A stretch of 64,000 nucleotides of DNA from Trebouxia sp. TZW2008 (GCA_002118135.1 BDIU01000081.1:5581-69580); one strand, 5' to 3'; numbered from the stretch's first letter, positions 47,833-57,932 are shown. Translations and numbers: made by a program. Notes: a model not told the origin generated them from the letters alone.

Positions 47833-49076
47833 TCAGCAGTAGCAGCATTGAGGATACAAAGAATAGAGAGGCTTGCTTTTGAACAACTGACCTGGCGTTG
47901 GTGATGGTGTACCAGCACTACCGACGCCCAGCAGCACATGCAATAGGTAGTATACCTGTCTCACAACTTTCCTGCACAATGTAGGAAAGCCCTCAGTGAT
48001 GACGTTGATAAGAGCCAACATGTGCAAGTGATGTCGCCTCTGTCTGAGCAAGTCTTTGCATATGGTGGCATAACCGTGGTTGGTTGCAAGTGGCTAGAGG
48101 GGTCTACAGCCATGAGTGTGCCTATCTGGCCTGACATGTGCATGCTTGCTCATGCTAATAGAGAAGAGCAAAACAGTAGCGCATGCAGCAATCGGCCTTC
48201 CCAAAGTTGTCATGGCTTGTGCTTATTCTGTGCTAAGGCCTGACAAACACAATGCAGGGCAACTGATGCAGACAGTGGGTCTGAGACAGGTGCAAGTGTG
48301 CAATACAGTCTGGAGACTTGGTGCAAGCCAAGCAATGGATATAGGACTTCAGCCACTGATAGCAGAGGGACACAGCAGGCTCATGACACATTGCTTTTGC
48401 AAGCAATGGCCTCACCTGTCGTCAGTTGTCCCTATGATCTGTAGTAGCTGGGCCACCAATGTTGCAGGTACCACCTCATACTGACAAAGACGGGGAAGTA
48501 CTACTCCCAACAATGTCTTATGTCCCTTTTCTCCAACATTGCGAGACTCGCCTGCACACAGTCGATGTGCATACATGCCAGACTGCATCAATGCGCAACA
48601 AGCCAAGAGGCAGAGCAGAGGCAGAGTTTGCAGGCAACAAGACATACCTAGAGCTCTGATCAGCTCATGATATGTGCCGCCCTGCAGGCAAAACCATGCG
48701 TCAGATGATGACCTCCATGCGTCAGATGATGATCTGGCCAGCAACCAACTCTGCAAGCACTCAACTGCATCTGGAGGAAACCTACCTCTCCTTTGGGCAG
48801 CTGTGCGCGAACATATCTGTTCAGTTGAGGAACAGACCCGGCATCTGCCGGTCGAGGCGGAGGCCTCTGAGGCGCTGCTGCTTTGGTGTCCGCGATCACA
48901 ACAGGAGCGGTATTGGCGACAATGGACTGTGTTGCAACAGGCGCGTCTTCCTTCGTGAGCGCCTCCAGCCCAGCTCTGTTGTCTTTCTTTCCCGCAGGCG
49001 ACTCCATCTTGCGTCGCAGAGCTGCTGGTATCATCGTGTCCTTGGCCGCTTTCACTCTACTGTTTACACTATTCAT
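25769..49076 (-). CDS. TASH3: TASH3, SH3-containing subunit of the TPLATE/TSET complex
   Basis: Large adaptor subunit of the TSET/TPLATE endocytic complex. Exons in order: 49076-48786, 48681-48648, 48503-48416, 48043-47892, 47254-46955, 46651-46545, 46044-45927, 45068-44864, an unresolved exon or exons between 44863 and 42663, 42662-42490, 42229-42091, 41695-41520, 40259-40110, 39648-39565, 39288-39162, 38265-38060, 36797-36693, 35822-35726, 35153-34944, 34396-34305, 33874-33767, 32876-32693, 31748-31644, 31400-31312, 30846-30666, 29769-29647, 29437-29336, 28239-27770, 27381-27102, 26410-26183, 25920-25769. Phases agree outside the unresolved stretch; over 1,625 codons. Markers shared with plant TASH3: VYYLLHVLLG..GTPSPTP, WARVHLARLC, AVWWLGEHTNAAALEYA, AVRSEEPYKLQGY, GGAYHPLG. 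The HEAT-like N-terminal half is followed by a disordered linker and two SH3 domains (YNFEATVDEELTVDRGE...GLVPSSFV; LYGFEAESEEEVTVNPGDE...RGLVPASYV). Confidence 0.9.
26680..27105 (-). repeat. Copies of a TASH3 exon 3' edge
   Basis: The end of exon 27381-27102 (minus strand CCACGTGGAGCGCCTGTCGT with donor GTGAGC) is echoed at about 26920, 26800 and 26680. The plus-strand word CAAGAAACGCGCAAACTCACC is nearly identical between copies, with a period near 118 bp, so these copies are young. Confidence 0.85.
28400..28910. repeat. CAG-rich repeat with two large units
   Basis: Runs of CAGCAG alternate with ACTCAGAAGCAGC words. The block CAGACCTGATGGTTGGCGAG / CAGCAAAGGCCTTTCTGTAG recurs at 28662 and 28842. 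It lies in the TASH3 intron between exons 29437-29336 and 28239-27770 and gives open but low-complexity frames on both strands. Confidence 0.75.
30235..30670 (-). repeat. Copies of the TASH3 SH3-exon 3' edge
   Basis: The end of exon 30846-30666 (plus strand GGAGACAGCGCTGGACAGGG and CTCACCTGAGTAG) recurs at about 30295-30350 and 30450-30500, each followed by the intron words AAGCAAAC-TG-GGGC and GAAAGTGGCAAGC. Confidence 0.75.
32195..32700 (-). repeat. Copies of a TASH3 exon 3' edge (SPGQYDTG)
   Basis: The end of exon 32876-32693 (YAPVPKPYRPWEDISPGQYD) recurs at 32484-32555 and 32215-32290 with the donor preserved as GTAGGC or GTCAGC. The residues are nearly unchanged, so these duplications are fairly recent. 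A shorter copy is at about 32370-32400. Confidence 0.85.
32764..33515 (-). repeat. Five 5'-edge copies; three are 156 bp units in one open frame
   Basis: The start of exon 32876-32693 (VLQEKPPTPRAEEQFAPLPP) recurs upstream starting at about 33032 and 33188 (exactly 156 bp apart), then at about 33350 and 33505. The first three are in the same frame with no stop, together with the sequence between them, so they could be read as a 52-residue protein repeat. The two outer copies carry deletions. Confidence 0.88.
33690..33760. repeat. Purine-rich GGCCAGAGG/GGGCAGGGCA array
   Basis: Short imprecise repeats (AGGCCAGAGGAGGACAGGGC, GGCAAGGGCAAGGGCA) just inside the TASH3 intron after exon 33874-33767. 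Confidence 0.7.
35280..35695. repeat. Two pairs of tandem duplications in a TASH3 intron
   Basis: A block of about 115 bp (TTGCC-ATCGG-CAACATCA-TGCA-AGAGAGC) occurs at 35280 and 35390. A block of about 95 bp (GGCAATAGTGATTGCTGCCA, CAGTGCAATGATGC) occurs at 35540 and 35625 within GCA-rich sequence. Both lie between exons 35822-35726 and 35153-34944. Confidence 0.75.
36325..37920 (-). repeat. Seven 5'-edge copies and one 3'-edge copy of a TASH3 exon
   Basis: The start of exon 36797-36693 (minus strand GGCCCTGAGGAAACCGCTTG, then LVAAVLSHLHHSALSQP coding) recurs near 36940, 37100, 37260, 37420, 37580, 37740 and 37900, with a period of about 155-165 bp. Each unit includes the acceptor and the same intron block (CCAGGCAATGATGTTGGCAG). 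One 3'-edge copy, including its GC donor, is at about 36330-36370. Confidence 0.93.
38280..38960 (-). repeat. Four 5'-edge copies of TASH3 exon 38265-38060
   Basis: The exon start (VSAIAKAAAEEAAWAKLQ) and its acceptor recur at about 38355-38420, 38495-38555, 38665-38730 and 38900-38955. The copy nearest the exon also repeats the VVWWLGEH-type coding. Divergence increases with distance. Confidence 0.85.
39040..39125 (-). repeat. Copy of a TASH3 exon 3' edge
   Basis: The end of exon 39288-39162 (plus strand GTACGGGCTGAAGCCACAGG and GTGG--GGG-TGCCAAT) recurs at 39068-39110 as GTACGTGCTGAAGCTACAGG, downstream in the intron. Confidence 0.75.
40330..40465 (-). repeat. 5'-edge copy of TASH3 exon 40259-40110
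   Basis: The exon start (plus strand GACTAGGCAAGGCCTGCAAC, CTCACGATGGTTGCC) recurs at 40400-40465 as GACTGGGCAAGGCCTGCACC, with CTCACAAGTGTTGCC before it. A second, poorer copy may lie at 40310-40340. Confidence 0.8.
40620..41595 (-). repeat. Six 3'-edge copies of TASH3 exon 41695-41520
   Basis: The exon end (minus strand coding CAAMESLFWLQ with donor GTA) recurs ending at about 41356, 41192, 41030, 40870, 40738 and 40635. Plus-strand CTGCAGCCAGAACAGGCTCT and CAGAGCCCTCCAGCACAAAC are nearly unchanged in four of them. The units are about 160 bp, about half exon and half intron, and most keep a GT donor. Confidence 0.93.
42019..42056. repeat. CACAG pentanucleotide microsatellite
   Basis: About seven tandem CACAG units in a TASH3 intron, immediately downstream of exon 42229-42091. 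Confidence 0.95.
42590..43010 (-). repeat. Two 5'-edge copies of TASH3 exon 42662-42490
   Basis: The exon start (plus strand GATGGCTTCCACTGTCACCA, GATCATCCTGATCCCTGTCA) recurs at 42760-42840 and 42930-43000, with the same intron block (TGTTCATTGCCAACACAA). The period is about 170 bp. Confidence 0.9.
42663..44863 (-). other. Stretch of TASH3 with an unresolved exon
   Basis: The exon ending at 44864 closes in phase 2 and the exon starting at 42662 opens in phase 1, so at least one exon lies between them. Minus-strand 43820-43680 (QPECELLYNLLLRG) resembles the part of plant TASH3 that follows the LARLC motif and is the best candidate, but the phase fits only if the previous donor is GTACAT rather than GTATGT. 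Minus-strand 43430-43310 is a second coding-like patch. Confidence 0.4.
44270..44960 (-). repeat. 3'-edge copies of TASH3 exon 45068-44864
   Basis: The exon end (plus strand ACAAAGGTCTGCGTGGAGGT, CCACTCAGCATAGACCAG; protein TFVAGVGAPMWSMLVMLAT) recurs at about 44670-44785 and 44275-44390, plus a shorter copy at 44480-44550. The longest copy still encodes most of the same peptide. Confidence 0.9.
44990..45395 (-). repeat. 5'-edge copies of TASH3 exon 45068-44864
   Basis: The acceptor and exon start (plus strand CTTGCTCTGACCTATCAACA, GACCTGCAGT) recur at about 45215-45255 and 45315-45390. The last copy also repeats TGTC-GT-AGGTTGATCTTGGA. Confidence 0.85.
45757..45923. mobile_element. MITE-like element with TA target duplication (copy 1)
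   Basis: The element is 167 bp with terminal inverted repeats: the left end CAGTAAACTCTCCTTGTAAC and the reverse complement of the right end CAGTAAACTCTCGTTGTAAG match at about 22 of 24 positions. TA flanks both sides (45755-45756 and 45924-45925), as expected for Tc1/mariner or pogo-type insertion. It is too short to encode a transposase. Read on the TASH3 strand, the right end forms GTACAG directly after the exon at 46044-45927, so the element sits at the very start of that intron. Confidence 0.85.
47220..47655 (-). repeat. Three 5'-edge copies of TASH3 exon 47254-46955
   Basis: The exon start (plus strand GGTGGCAAGTCTAGAGTGGC, TGATGATGTGTTGCTAGC) recurs at about 47360-47400, 47510-47545 and 47605-47650, together with TATGTCTGCCCAGGCTTTTG at 47190 and 47480. 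Confidence 0.9.
47791..47829. repeat. CAG trinucleotide run, about 13 units
   Basis: Uninterrupted CAG run in the TASH3 intron between exons 48043-47892 and 47254-46955. It is not coding in the model. Confidence 0.95.
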
Positions 49077-50346
49077 CGTGCTGACAACAGTGAGTGATCG
49101 CCCAGATGCCTCGTTATGAAGTCAGCGTTGGCTATGCGCCCAAAGTCGAGCTAAGCTTCGGTAACATAGACGTTCCGCATATTCGTAGCGTCTACCGCTG
49201 CGATCTTCAAGCGCAGCACAGGCATCATGGCACGATCATGACTGATGCAAGGCTTTGCTTACAGCGCCTTGAATGGTTTCGGAGTGATTATTAAAGGTTT
49301 GGATGCTTTCACCTTTTGGCATTCTCCTGGTGCTCAACAGCGCTGTGCTAGGAGACATACTCTGTACTGTCAGCATGCCTGATGCACGGCAGCAATCACC
49401 GATCGTGATGCAGACATGCATGCCAATCGTAGGTAAGGCAAGTTTTGCAGCAGCACAGCCATTGATTTGCTTTGGTAACAATTCGGACATCCGCCCAACG
49501 TGGGACCTCGTCTTCACTGCCTCACCATTGCTGATCACTGCTTAAAGTTGCACAGTGCAATCACAGATGACATGCGACTCATACATGCGGGTGCATGGGA
49601 ATGTGTGCACAACTTATGATACTGTTAGCTTATTCATTTAATTGGTACAATGCAGTGTGGCTACACATGTGTACTGTACAGTGCGTCACGCCTCGATCCG
49701 CAGCTTACTAGTACGACAGGGCATTGCAAACAGCATAGCAAACTGGTCAAGGGGCTTGAATTCGAGTGTTACAGTGCCTGATGGAATGCTGATGTATTGC
49801 CTGATAAGCAATCTAAATCCAGACAATGCAGTAAGGAAGCCCTGTAGCTGCCGCAGCTAGAGTTACAGCTCAACAACACAATCAACTCATGAAACAAAGC
49901 AAAGCAGATGTGTCCGCTGGCAAGTAGCATTAAAGTGCCCTGTTGCATATTGGGTGAGTGTCATTAGCATCAGCATCAATAATACCTACATTTCGCTCAG
50001 CTAAGGTCTACAGGGCCCAACAAAGCAGATTGAGCATCGATTTGATGATGAGGTGCATGTGTCATAGCTAAGACAAGCACAAGCAATCCGCTGCACAGAC
50101 CAAGGACTTGCTCAGTAGTCTACCAAAGCAGCAAGCATATAGGGCATTGCACCATAATACTGGCAAAATGCTGTTGAAATGAGTAAGTTTCTGGCAAATC
50201 AACTGCATCTGGGGTTCAACAAAGCATGCTACCAGTATGTAGAGCTGGAATTGAGCTACTCAGCCGAAGATAGGATTTTGATGCAGATTCAAACGCTGGA
50301 ACTGAGTGAATCAGCCAAAGATAGGATTTTGTGTAGTTTCAAACAA
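49077..50346. other. Region upstream of TASH3, no supported gene
   Basis: It should hold the TASH3 promoter and the 3' flank of the coiled-coil gene. A plus-strand frame from an ATG at 49109 to 49294 (MPRYEVSVGYAPKVELSFGN) is open but has no supporting splice or similarity. A 55 bp tandem pair (GCCGAAGATAGGATTTTG / GCCAAAGATAGGATTTTG) lies at 50255-50340 next to the coiled-coil stop codon. Confidence 0.5.
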
Positions 50347-53300
50347 TCACTCCTCAACAGCAACCTTCACTGAAGCCTCCCTGTTGCCCTTGCCAGAGAT
50401 TGACACATCCACAGGCTGTGAAGAAGAAGACTGATAGGTGGAGGAAGAAGAAGAGGTGGTGGTGACTTCTTCCTTGACTGTGGTCAGCTCCTTCTTGAGT
50501 CCTGAAACGCGCTCATGCATGACGGACAGACGCTCAGCAGTTGCCTCGTCAGCTTCCCTGCCCAGGCGCTGGGCCAGTGACCATTTGTCATGCTCGATCT
50601 GCCTAGCTTCCTCTGCAGCTGCTTGAGCATCCTTCCATGCTGCAAGAGACACACACATGTCACGCATTGTGCCAATGGTGTTCTATGTCTGCTAGCATCA
50701 TTGCATGCATTGTTGAATGCCAATGGCTCCCTAGCCAAAAACAGGAATCATTGCATAGTTGTTGCATAGCTGCTGACGGTCAAAGGCAGCAAAACTGGCA
50801 GCACAGAGGTAGATGAACATGTCACAACCTCAAGCATCACAACACTCAAAGATGAGCGCTAGCTAGAGATGCTTCCCCAAGCCATGCAAAGAGACAGGCA
50901 AAAAAGGCTGATTTAGTCTTTTGAAACAGGGTTCAACTGAGCATTCCAGCTGAGACGACTCACCTTGCTCCTTCCGCTCAGCTTCAGTCAGGGAGGCTTC
51001 AGCCTTGCGGTGCTCTACTTCTACTTCCTTCTGCAGATCAGCAAACCTCCTAGAGGCATCAGCCACACGCTGCTTGGCCTCTTCAACTTCTGCCCGCTTG
51101 GCCTTCACTTCTGCTTGAGCATCTGCCAACTCCTTCTGGCTAGGGTTCACCTTCTTGCCTAGGTCATCCACCTTGGACTGAAGAAGAAGTAGGGCACCCT
51201 CCTTTTCACCTGCTAGATCACGTGCTTTCTGCAGCTCGCTTTGAGCTGTGTCCACGCGCGAGTTGATCTCATTCAGCCTGCAATGATCAGAACAAGCTTC
51301 TCAGACCTGCAAGGATTGACACAGGATTATCATTTGACTAGCTGCAATCGCTCTATGCTGTGTCCTGGCAAAAATTGATGTCATTGGATCTACAGAAACC
51401 TCACAAGGTCTCCTGTTGACAAGCTGAATGAGTGTCACAGGCATGGCTTGTTCCCAGTAAACATGCAATGACTAGGACATGATTGTTGGACCTGCAAGGG
51501 ATGAGGCACAAGGCAACCATTTGACTCTGATGAGTAAAGACAGCAAGCTGACTCAGACCAGCTTATGGTACCCCCAAGGGTTGATGCTGATAACTACACA
51601 GTCCAGCACGTGTGCTAATGTGCGGCCCAAATTCTGTCTTGCCAGGCAGGCTTGTTCTGAGCGTCTGTGCCCCAAAAATTGACTCAAGATTACAATTGAT
51701 AAGCATGAGCATCACGCAATGAAACAACAGTGACGAGTGCTGATACTACTGTCATGTCATGCTGAGAAGGGCAGTTGCTGTGGCAAGTCAAGGATGCCAT
51801 CAACTTCTTCCGCGCTTTCTGTGAGACTTCACAGAGTGCCTTGGAGCAGGTGAAGGCCCACTCCTGGATCCTTGGGGCATTGACACAAGATTGCGATTGA
51901 CCAGCACAAGCATGATGCATTGACGTAGCAGTGACAAAGGCTGCTACTGTCGCCATATGATGCTGAGAAGGGCAGTTGCTAGAGCAAGTCAAAAGTGCCA
52001 TCAACTCCTCCCATGCACTCTTTAAGGCTTCACAGACTCTGTGAAGCCTCACAGAATGCCTCGAAGCAGTTGAAGGTCCGCTCGACACGACCCCAAGCCA
52101 ATTGCTGCAGCTTACAACATTGCAACTCCTTTTCAGCTGGCAGCACTAAAATCCCAAGGGACCCAATGAAGATGCGGCTGCTTCGCTTACATTGCAAGTG
52201 GGGACTTCCAATAGTTGAATATTTGCCAGGACAGGGTATGCAAATATATCACTCAGTGTTGTGTACAGATCTTGAATCAGTTTTTATTGCTTGGCAGCAA
52301 AAGTTGCAGCTGTCCTCTGTTGCCAACGCAACAGTGCACAGCACCTGATTGCTAGCAGGAGCTCTTTTCAGAAGCTTGCTGAGAAGCACAACATTCTGCT
52401 GAGCAAGCCCCTGATTGCGTTCTGGATTTGTGCACTGATAGATTGACAATCAAAGACATCCTCAAGCCTGAAACAGGCTGTCAGTGCAAGCAAAAGGGTA
52501 CAGTCACTCAGTCACATGCCTGTGACAGGCACTCTTCTGCAGTGTAAGCAAGCTTTCAACCTACTGGTCAACTGCTGCAGGCACTTTTGCGGGCCAAGCT
52601 GTGAGCAACAGACTTTGCTGTTCCTAGGTTTTCCAACATTGTAATGATTGTTTTATCAGTGAATGGGGGACTTATTTGGCAATCTACATATCATGCATGT
52701 ACATATCTGGCAACATTGGATTACGAACCCCAATGTCACAAGTGAAGGGGTTTTGCACTTGTGCAGCGAAGGGATTTACCTCTTCTGCTGGGCCTCTAGG
52801 ATCTGCTCAGCCCTCTGCACCTTGGCCTGAGTGTCAGACTTGGCCGCAGCCGCAGCTGCAGCCTTGTTCCTGCACAGAACATGAGCAACAATCAGAAGCA
52901 TACTCTGAGGCAGGAGCAGCAAAACACCAAACCATGTTGGCAAGACACTCTGCAAACAATCTTGCGCAACAACAGTGTAATATGTGCGCAACAACAGAAC
53001 TATACAGCAATATCCTGGGGCTTTGCCTGGGCAGCAGATATACCCAAGCAAGACTTGATTTCCTTGGAGCTTTTTGGCATGCTTACGCCTAACACATTGC
53101 CCACTGGAAAGCACACAACTGGCAAGCCCCACTTGCTTGGCCTCACACAACGAACAGGTTGGCAGACGTCACTTGCTTGGCTTGTCACGGTGGTAACGTC
53201 ACAGGACGCATAACTCGCAAGACCGTGATGCTGAGCCTGTGTCATTGAACATACCTGGCAACATCCAATTGCTTGGCATTTGGTTCAGCAACAGTATGAG

Positions 53301-56300
53301 CTACAATTTCTCAAGACTGATCAACTTCATGTGATTTAAGCCACTTGACCTACAGTAACGGGCATACCTGGCAACATCCAATTGCTTGGCCTTTTGTTCA
53401 GCAGCAGCGCGAGCTTCACGCAGCTCCTTCTCCTTCTGCTGGACCAGACCGCTAGCCTCATTGAACTCCTGCTGCAGCTTCTCCACATCAGACTGGGAGC
53501 TGTGCACAGCTTGATCGGCCACAGCAACCTTGTCATCTAGCTCCTTGTGAGCGGCCTTGGTGTTGTCAATAGCTCTGCAGTTTGAACTCAAATTTGAACT
53601 CAATGTTGAATTTGCAATTTGAATGTTGCAATTCAAAGAACTTGCTCAAGGAATGGTGCAGTAGCCTGCTGGTTTCTTTGAACCCCTGCTGCAGCTTTTT
53701 CACTTCACATTGATGGTTGTGCACCGCCTGGTCAGCCATTGCAGCCCTTGTCGTCTGTTTCTTTGTGAGGGGCCTTGACATTGTCGACGGCTTGGCGACG
53801 CACAGCATGACACATGCTATGGGGTCGTTATGCACCTTAGGCACTGAGAGCAGCAGAGTCCCAGCAACTTCAAGAAAAGCTCCACAAATAAAGGACAGAA
53901 TGGGAAGAATTCCATGAGAAATGGCGTGGATATTGTCGACGGCTTGGCAATGTGCAACATAAAGGCTGTTACGGTGTCGCTGTGCACCTTGGCCATTCAG
54001 AGCAAGAAGTCCTAGCAACCTGAAGGAAGTACAAGGGACTGACCATGCCTGGGAAGAATTCCATCCAAAGTCTTCAAGTTGTGGCCAATCCTTTGCACTT
54101 GTTTCAAGGTCTTGGAACTTTGGTGCTGTCAATGCACAAAACACTGTCTACACCATGGCAGATCAGCATTTGTTCCTGCTCAAGAGTCTTTAGGCAGTCC
54201 CCAGGTCATCGGCCATACAGCTGTCATCATGCGCTATATAAAAACCCACCCATGCCACCCTATCTTGTATGATACGCTACAATGTAGCGTTCAAATTGGT
54301 CGTGGCAAAGTGGTCGGGTTGAGAGGCAGCAATGCACCACTGCAACCAGGGCTGTTGCCAAAAAGCAAACAAACGGCTATCTATTGCACACCTCAATACC
54401 AGGTGGTGCGGTCAGGCAACTCAAGCATGAAACGTGCATGAACACCAATTGGTTACACTTGAATATGCAGCGTCTAGAGATGATAGCAAACACCGTGTGA
54501 AATTGCGACATGTAAACATGACACAACAAAAGCAGCCGGGCATCTGGGCATGCACAGGCAGCACGTACAAATCACAAAGAGCAGAAAACGGTAAGAACTC
54601 ACTTGAGTGTATCAGCCTGCTGCTTCTCCAGACCTGACCATGCAACACCAGTGCCAGGGGAGCAAAATGCATGCAAATGGCAGTGAGCCCCTGTTGAGCA
54701 TGCATTCTAGCAGGACCCAGCAGAACAGGATCACCAGAGCACACAAGCGTAGTTGGAAAGAGTTGCGCCTCACTTGAGTGTGTCAGCCTGCTGCTTCTCC
54801 AGACCCTGGACCAGGCGCTCCATGGGAGGCACCTGGGACTGAGCCTGCTTCACCTCCCCTGTCGTTGCCTCCACTTCAGAGATGGCCTTGGCATTGTCCC
54901 TGCATTATGATATGACCAATAATCAGCCAAGCAGATTGCAACCCGTACAGTAAATGGCTGTGATCAGACCCTGGACCAGGCGCTCCATGGGAGGCACCTG
55001 GGACTGAGCCTGCTTCACCTCCCCTGTAGTAGCCTCCACATCAGAAATGGCCTTGGCATTGTCCCTGCATGACAGGTCAGATTGACAGTCAGGTAGTCAG
55101 CTGGTCAATAGTCACAGTGCGCCCTGCAGTGAATTACTGGTAGCAAAGCTGCAGAACTGTTCCTGTGAGCCTCATAGGCGGCACCTGGGGCTGAGCCTGC
55201 TTTGCTTTGCCTGTGTTTGCCTCCACTTCAGAAATGGCCTTGGCATTGTCCCTACACAGCCGTTGACAATGATAATTCAGACAGTTGCATCATGATGGTG
55301 GCATATCACACTTTTAAAATTGCATATGATATGTCATGACATGGGTTTTCAACACCTCATGCACACATCAGGAATGTCAAGAGTGTATGTTCATGGTTGC
55401 GTTGAAGCTTGTCGTGATCCTCTTACACGTGATGCACGATAGAGAAGTATGGTCATCTTATGTTTGCATCAAATGGCGAGGGTGTTGAGATCAGCACTGA
55501 AGAACGATGATCGAAACGCAGCAAAGACACCACACCTCTTCAGGGCAGCAAGGTCTGCAGCCTTGCGCAGCTCTTCCTCTTAGACCACTTTGACACCATG
55601 CCGCCACACTTATGTTGTAATGACAACAGCTAAGACGTGGTGCACAAATACTAGGAACACAATGAACAAGACAGCGCACCTCTTGGGAGCAGCCAAACCT
55701 GCAGCCTAACGCTGCTCCCCCTTTCGAGCCTCTAATGCACGAGGGCAACATTCACAATGTGTGATGACTGAACTGGCAGCAGATATATGGTGCACAAGCA
55801 TCAGGAATACCATGCAGAAGACAGCGCACCTCTTGAAGGAAAACTGGCTTTGCAGCCTTGCACTGCTCCTCTTTTCTGGACTTGAAGTGCCGGGCATGTG
55901 AAACACGTGCTGCTGACAATGGCAGAGGCATAGCTACTATTGACAAAGCAACAACACAGTGATGCAGCACCCTGAAGAAGGCAGCATACCTCTTGAGGGC
56001 AGCTAGCTCTGCAGCCTTGCGCTGCTCCGCCTTCTGAGCTTCCAGGACGCCGTGAGCCAAGGGAGCCAGCCCACCAGCCTCAGATTTGGCTGCTGCTGCC
56101 TGCTCACGCAACTGCAAACAACACACGGTGTTGTCAGTAACCCATTAAGCAATATCTTAAGCTTGTCAATCAAGGTTGCCAAATGTATGCCGCAAAGTTG
56201 CTTTGTGTGTGTAGAAACAGAATACCTGCAGGAGTGCTTTGTGTTTGCAATGAAGCTACATATGACATGCTGTCTGCACATAACAACACATGGAGGTACG

Positions 56301-56950
56301 AGATTCAATGCACGTTGAAGTTCAAAATTAATTGCAGAGGCAACAAATTAGAGGAGAAACAGTGCAGAGGGGTTGCTGACTTCTGTCTCCCTGGACCTGG
56401 CATTGGCTGCCTGCTGAGTCAGCTCGCTTGCTTGGGATAGCAGGTGCTCAGCTTCACAAGACTTGAGATGAGCCTCAGCTCCTTGCTTCTCTGCCTCGAT
56501 GGTGGCTTCCCTGGCAGCCTCCCAAGTGCCCTTGGATTTCTGCAAGGCAAAAATGGGCTCAGCACTAGCATTGGATTGACATCCGCATCAAATCGACATC
56601 GTGGTTGCGTCGTCAGTCGTGTACGCATGACACGACTGTTACGAAGATGGCCGACAGTGATAGCAGCCTGAGCGCTATGAAGAGTTCTGCACATTGACCG
56701 TGCATGAACTGCTCACCTCAGATTCTTGCTTGCAAGTCGTCTCGGTCTTCTCGGCGTCATCGCGCTCGACGACAGTCGCCGGAACAAGATTGCTGGCCTT
56801 CTGTTCTGCTTTCGATTGCTGCCCACTGTGCTCAGCCGAGACCGCATGAGTGGTCTGCTGGCTCGTGCTCTGTGACTGAGACTGCATTTGAGATTGCGAC
56901 TTGTCGTCCTTAGCCCCACCTAAGCCAAGGAAGCTCTTGAAAGTTGACAT
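50347..56950 (-). CDS. Coiled-coil protein of unknown function
   Basis: Eight exons: 56950-56717, 56539-56381, 56111-55990, 54899-54774, 53574-53368, 52869-52780, 51277-50964 and 50639-50347, all in phase, for 514 residues. The start MSTFKSFLGLGGAKDD is followed by a Gln/Ser-rich stretch to about residue 60. From about 80 to 460 the protein is almost continuous charged heptad coiled coil (for example KGTWEAAREATIEAEKQGAE, KVDDLGKKVNPSQKELADAQ). The C-terminus is Ser/Thr-rich and ends in KVAVEE. No transmembrane segment or enzyme motif is seen. It could be a structural or scaffold protein; coiled coils attract false similarity, so I give no family. Its introns carry exon-edge copies. Confidence 0.75.
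51730..52095. repeat. Two copies of a 205 bp block in an intron
   Basis: The words ATGCTGAGAAGGGCAGTTGC, CAAGTCAA-G-TGCCATCAAC and CTTCACAGA-TG recur about 205 bp apart, in the intron between exons 52869-52780 and 51277-50964. The block gives coding-like frames but no phase-compatible exon was found. Confidence 0.8.
53235..53970 (-). repeat. Edge copies flanking coiled-coil exon 53574-53368
   Basis: A 3'-edge copy (plus strand ATACCTGGCAACATCCAATT, GCTTGGC) lies at 53252-53280. A copy of the 5' half (CTGCTGCAGCTTTTTCAC, TTTGTGAG-GGCCTTG-CATTGTC) lies at 53690-53790, with shorter echoes (ATTGTCGACGGCTTGGC) at 53780 and 53932. Confidence 0.8.
54590..55260 (-). repeat. Edge copies flanking coiled-coil exon 54899-54774
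   Basis: Two 5'-edge copies (plus strand GGCACCTGGGACTGAGCCTG, GAAATGGCCTTGGCATTGTC) lie at 54965-55070 and 55165-55255. The nearer one is almost identical over about 100 bp. One 3'-edge copy (CTTGAGTGTATCAGCCTGCT) lies at 54600-54640. Confidence 0.9.
55520..55995 (-). repeat. 3'-edge copies of coiled-coil exon 56111-55990
   Basis: The exon end (plus strand CACCTCTTGAGGGCAGCTAG type, then GCAGCCTTGCGCTGCTCC) recurs at about 55828-55875, 55678-55725 and 55535-55585, with a period near 150 bp. Confidence 0.88.
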
Positions 56951-57932
56951 TGTGCTTTAGTTGAGGTTCGTCTAAGCTCAAAAGGTGCAAATTACAGCGT
57001 CGATGTTCAGCGAATGAGTCTGCAAGCGATCGATCGTTCGATGAGTTTCGAAAAGTATGCGCCGACCGATGCTGGCTACGATGTATACTGTGCGCTTTCT
57101 CGGCGAAGCTGTACAGGACCTGCTTGCCCATGTGTCGTCCCTCGTGGACACATGACTCAAGGCCGTTTCGGGCCTACAAACGCCACGCCCTCACAAGTTG
57201 AATTCAAGGCGTGACTGCTGCCCATCAACAGCTGTTGTAGAACAACATGCCCAGCCGTGCAATGCTGCAACACTGAGGATAAGGCACAGCAGCTTTCGAT
57301 GATCAGCATTCAACTTGCATTGCTATCCATGCCAGGCACTCAGAAAATTACACATTCGACATCATAGTCTAAATTTTTCTGTCTGAGATCATGCAGACAA
57401 ACTTCAAGGTGCGTGACAGCATGATGAACCGTATGAATGGGTTGATGTGAACTCCCACAGGGACTGCATCAAGCAACACGATGCCTCAGCCCTGCTTGGA
57501 CACAGCCAAGGAGTAGGTAGATGTCATGATGTAGGGCTTGCTTGCACTTAAGCACATCCTCTGTGTGATGCTCTTATCAAATGAGCATGATGACAGTGCT
57601 CTTGTGATGCATATACTTGGAGTGACTAGCAGGACATCACTTGCATTTATTCTCAACAGATGAATTGAGGCAGGGCGGTCTTTCACAGGGCCGTGGGAGG
57701 TTTTGGGCAAGATGGGCTTGCAGTCTAAAAGTCAGTTCAGTCTAAGCTACAGACAAGATTGCTGAATCACTAGACAGAACACACATCATGAGTGCAGACA
57801 TGACGGGGCATCAAAAATTTATGCACATGCAAGACTAGGGCAACAGTTTTGTTTTAAACAATGAAACATTCATTCACACGATGCAGGCTCAGGACAATAA
57901 GCTTTCATCATGAGTTGCTATGACCTCTCATT
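56951..57932. other. Intergenic, no supported gene
   Basis: It contains the promoter of the coiled-coil gene and the 3' flank of the secreted-protein gene. A plus-strand frame at 57014-57214 (MSLQAIDRSMSFEKYAPTDA) is open for 66 residues but has no other support. Confidence 0.5.

Noticed and set aside
49109..49294. Plus-strand small protein MPRYEVSVGYAPKVELSFGN.
   Set aside because: Single short frame in the TASH3 upstream region, with no splice or similarity support.
57014..57214. Plus-strand 66-residue frame beginning MSLQAIDRSM.
   Set aside because: Length is within chance expectation; it overlaps the likely 5' UTR and promoter of the coiled-coil gene.
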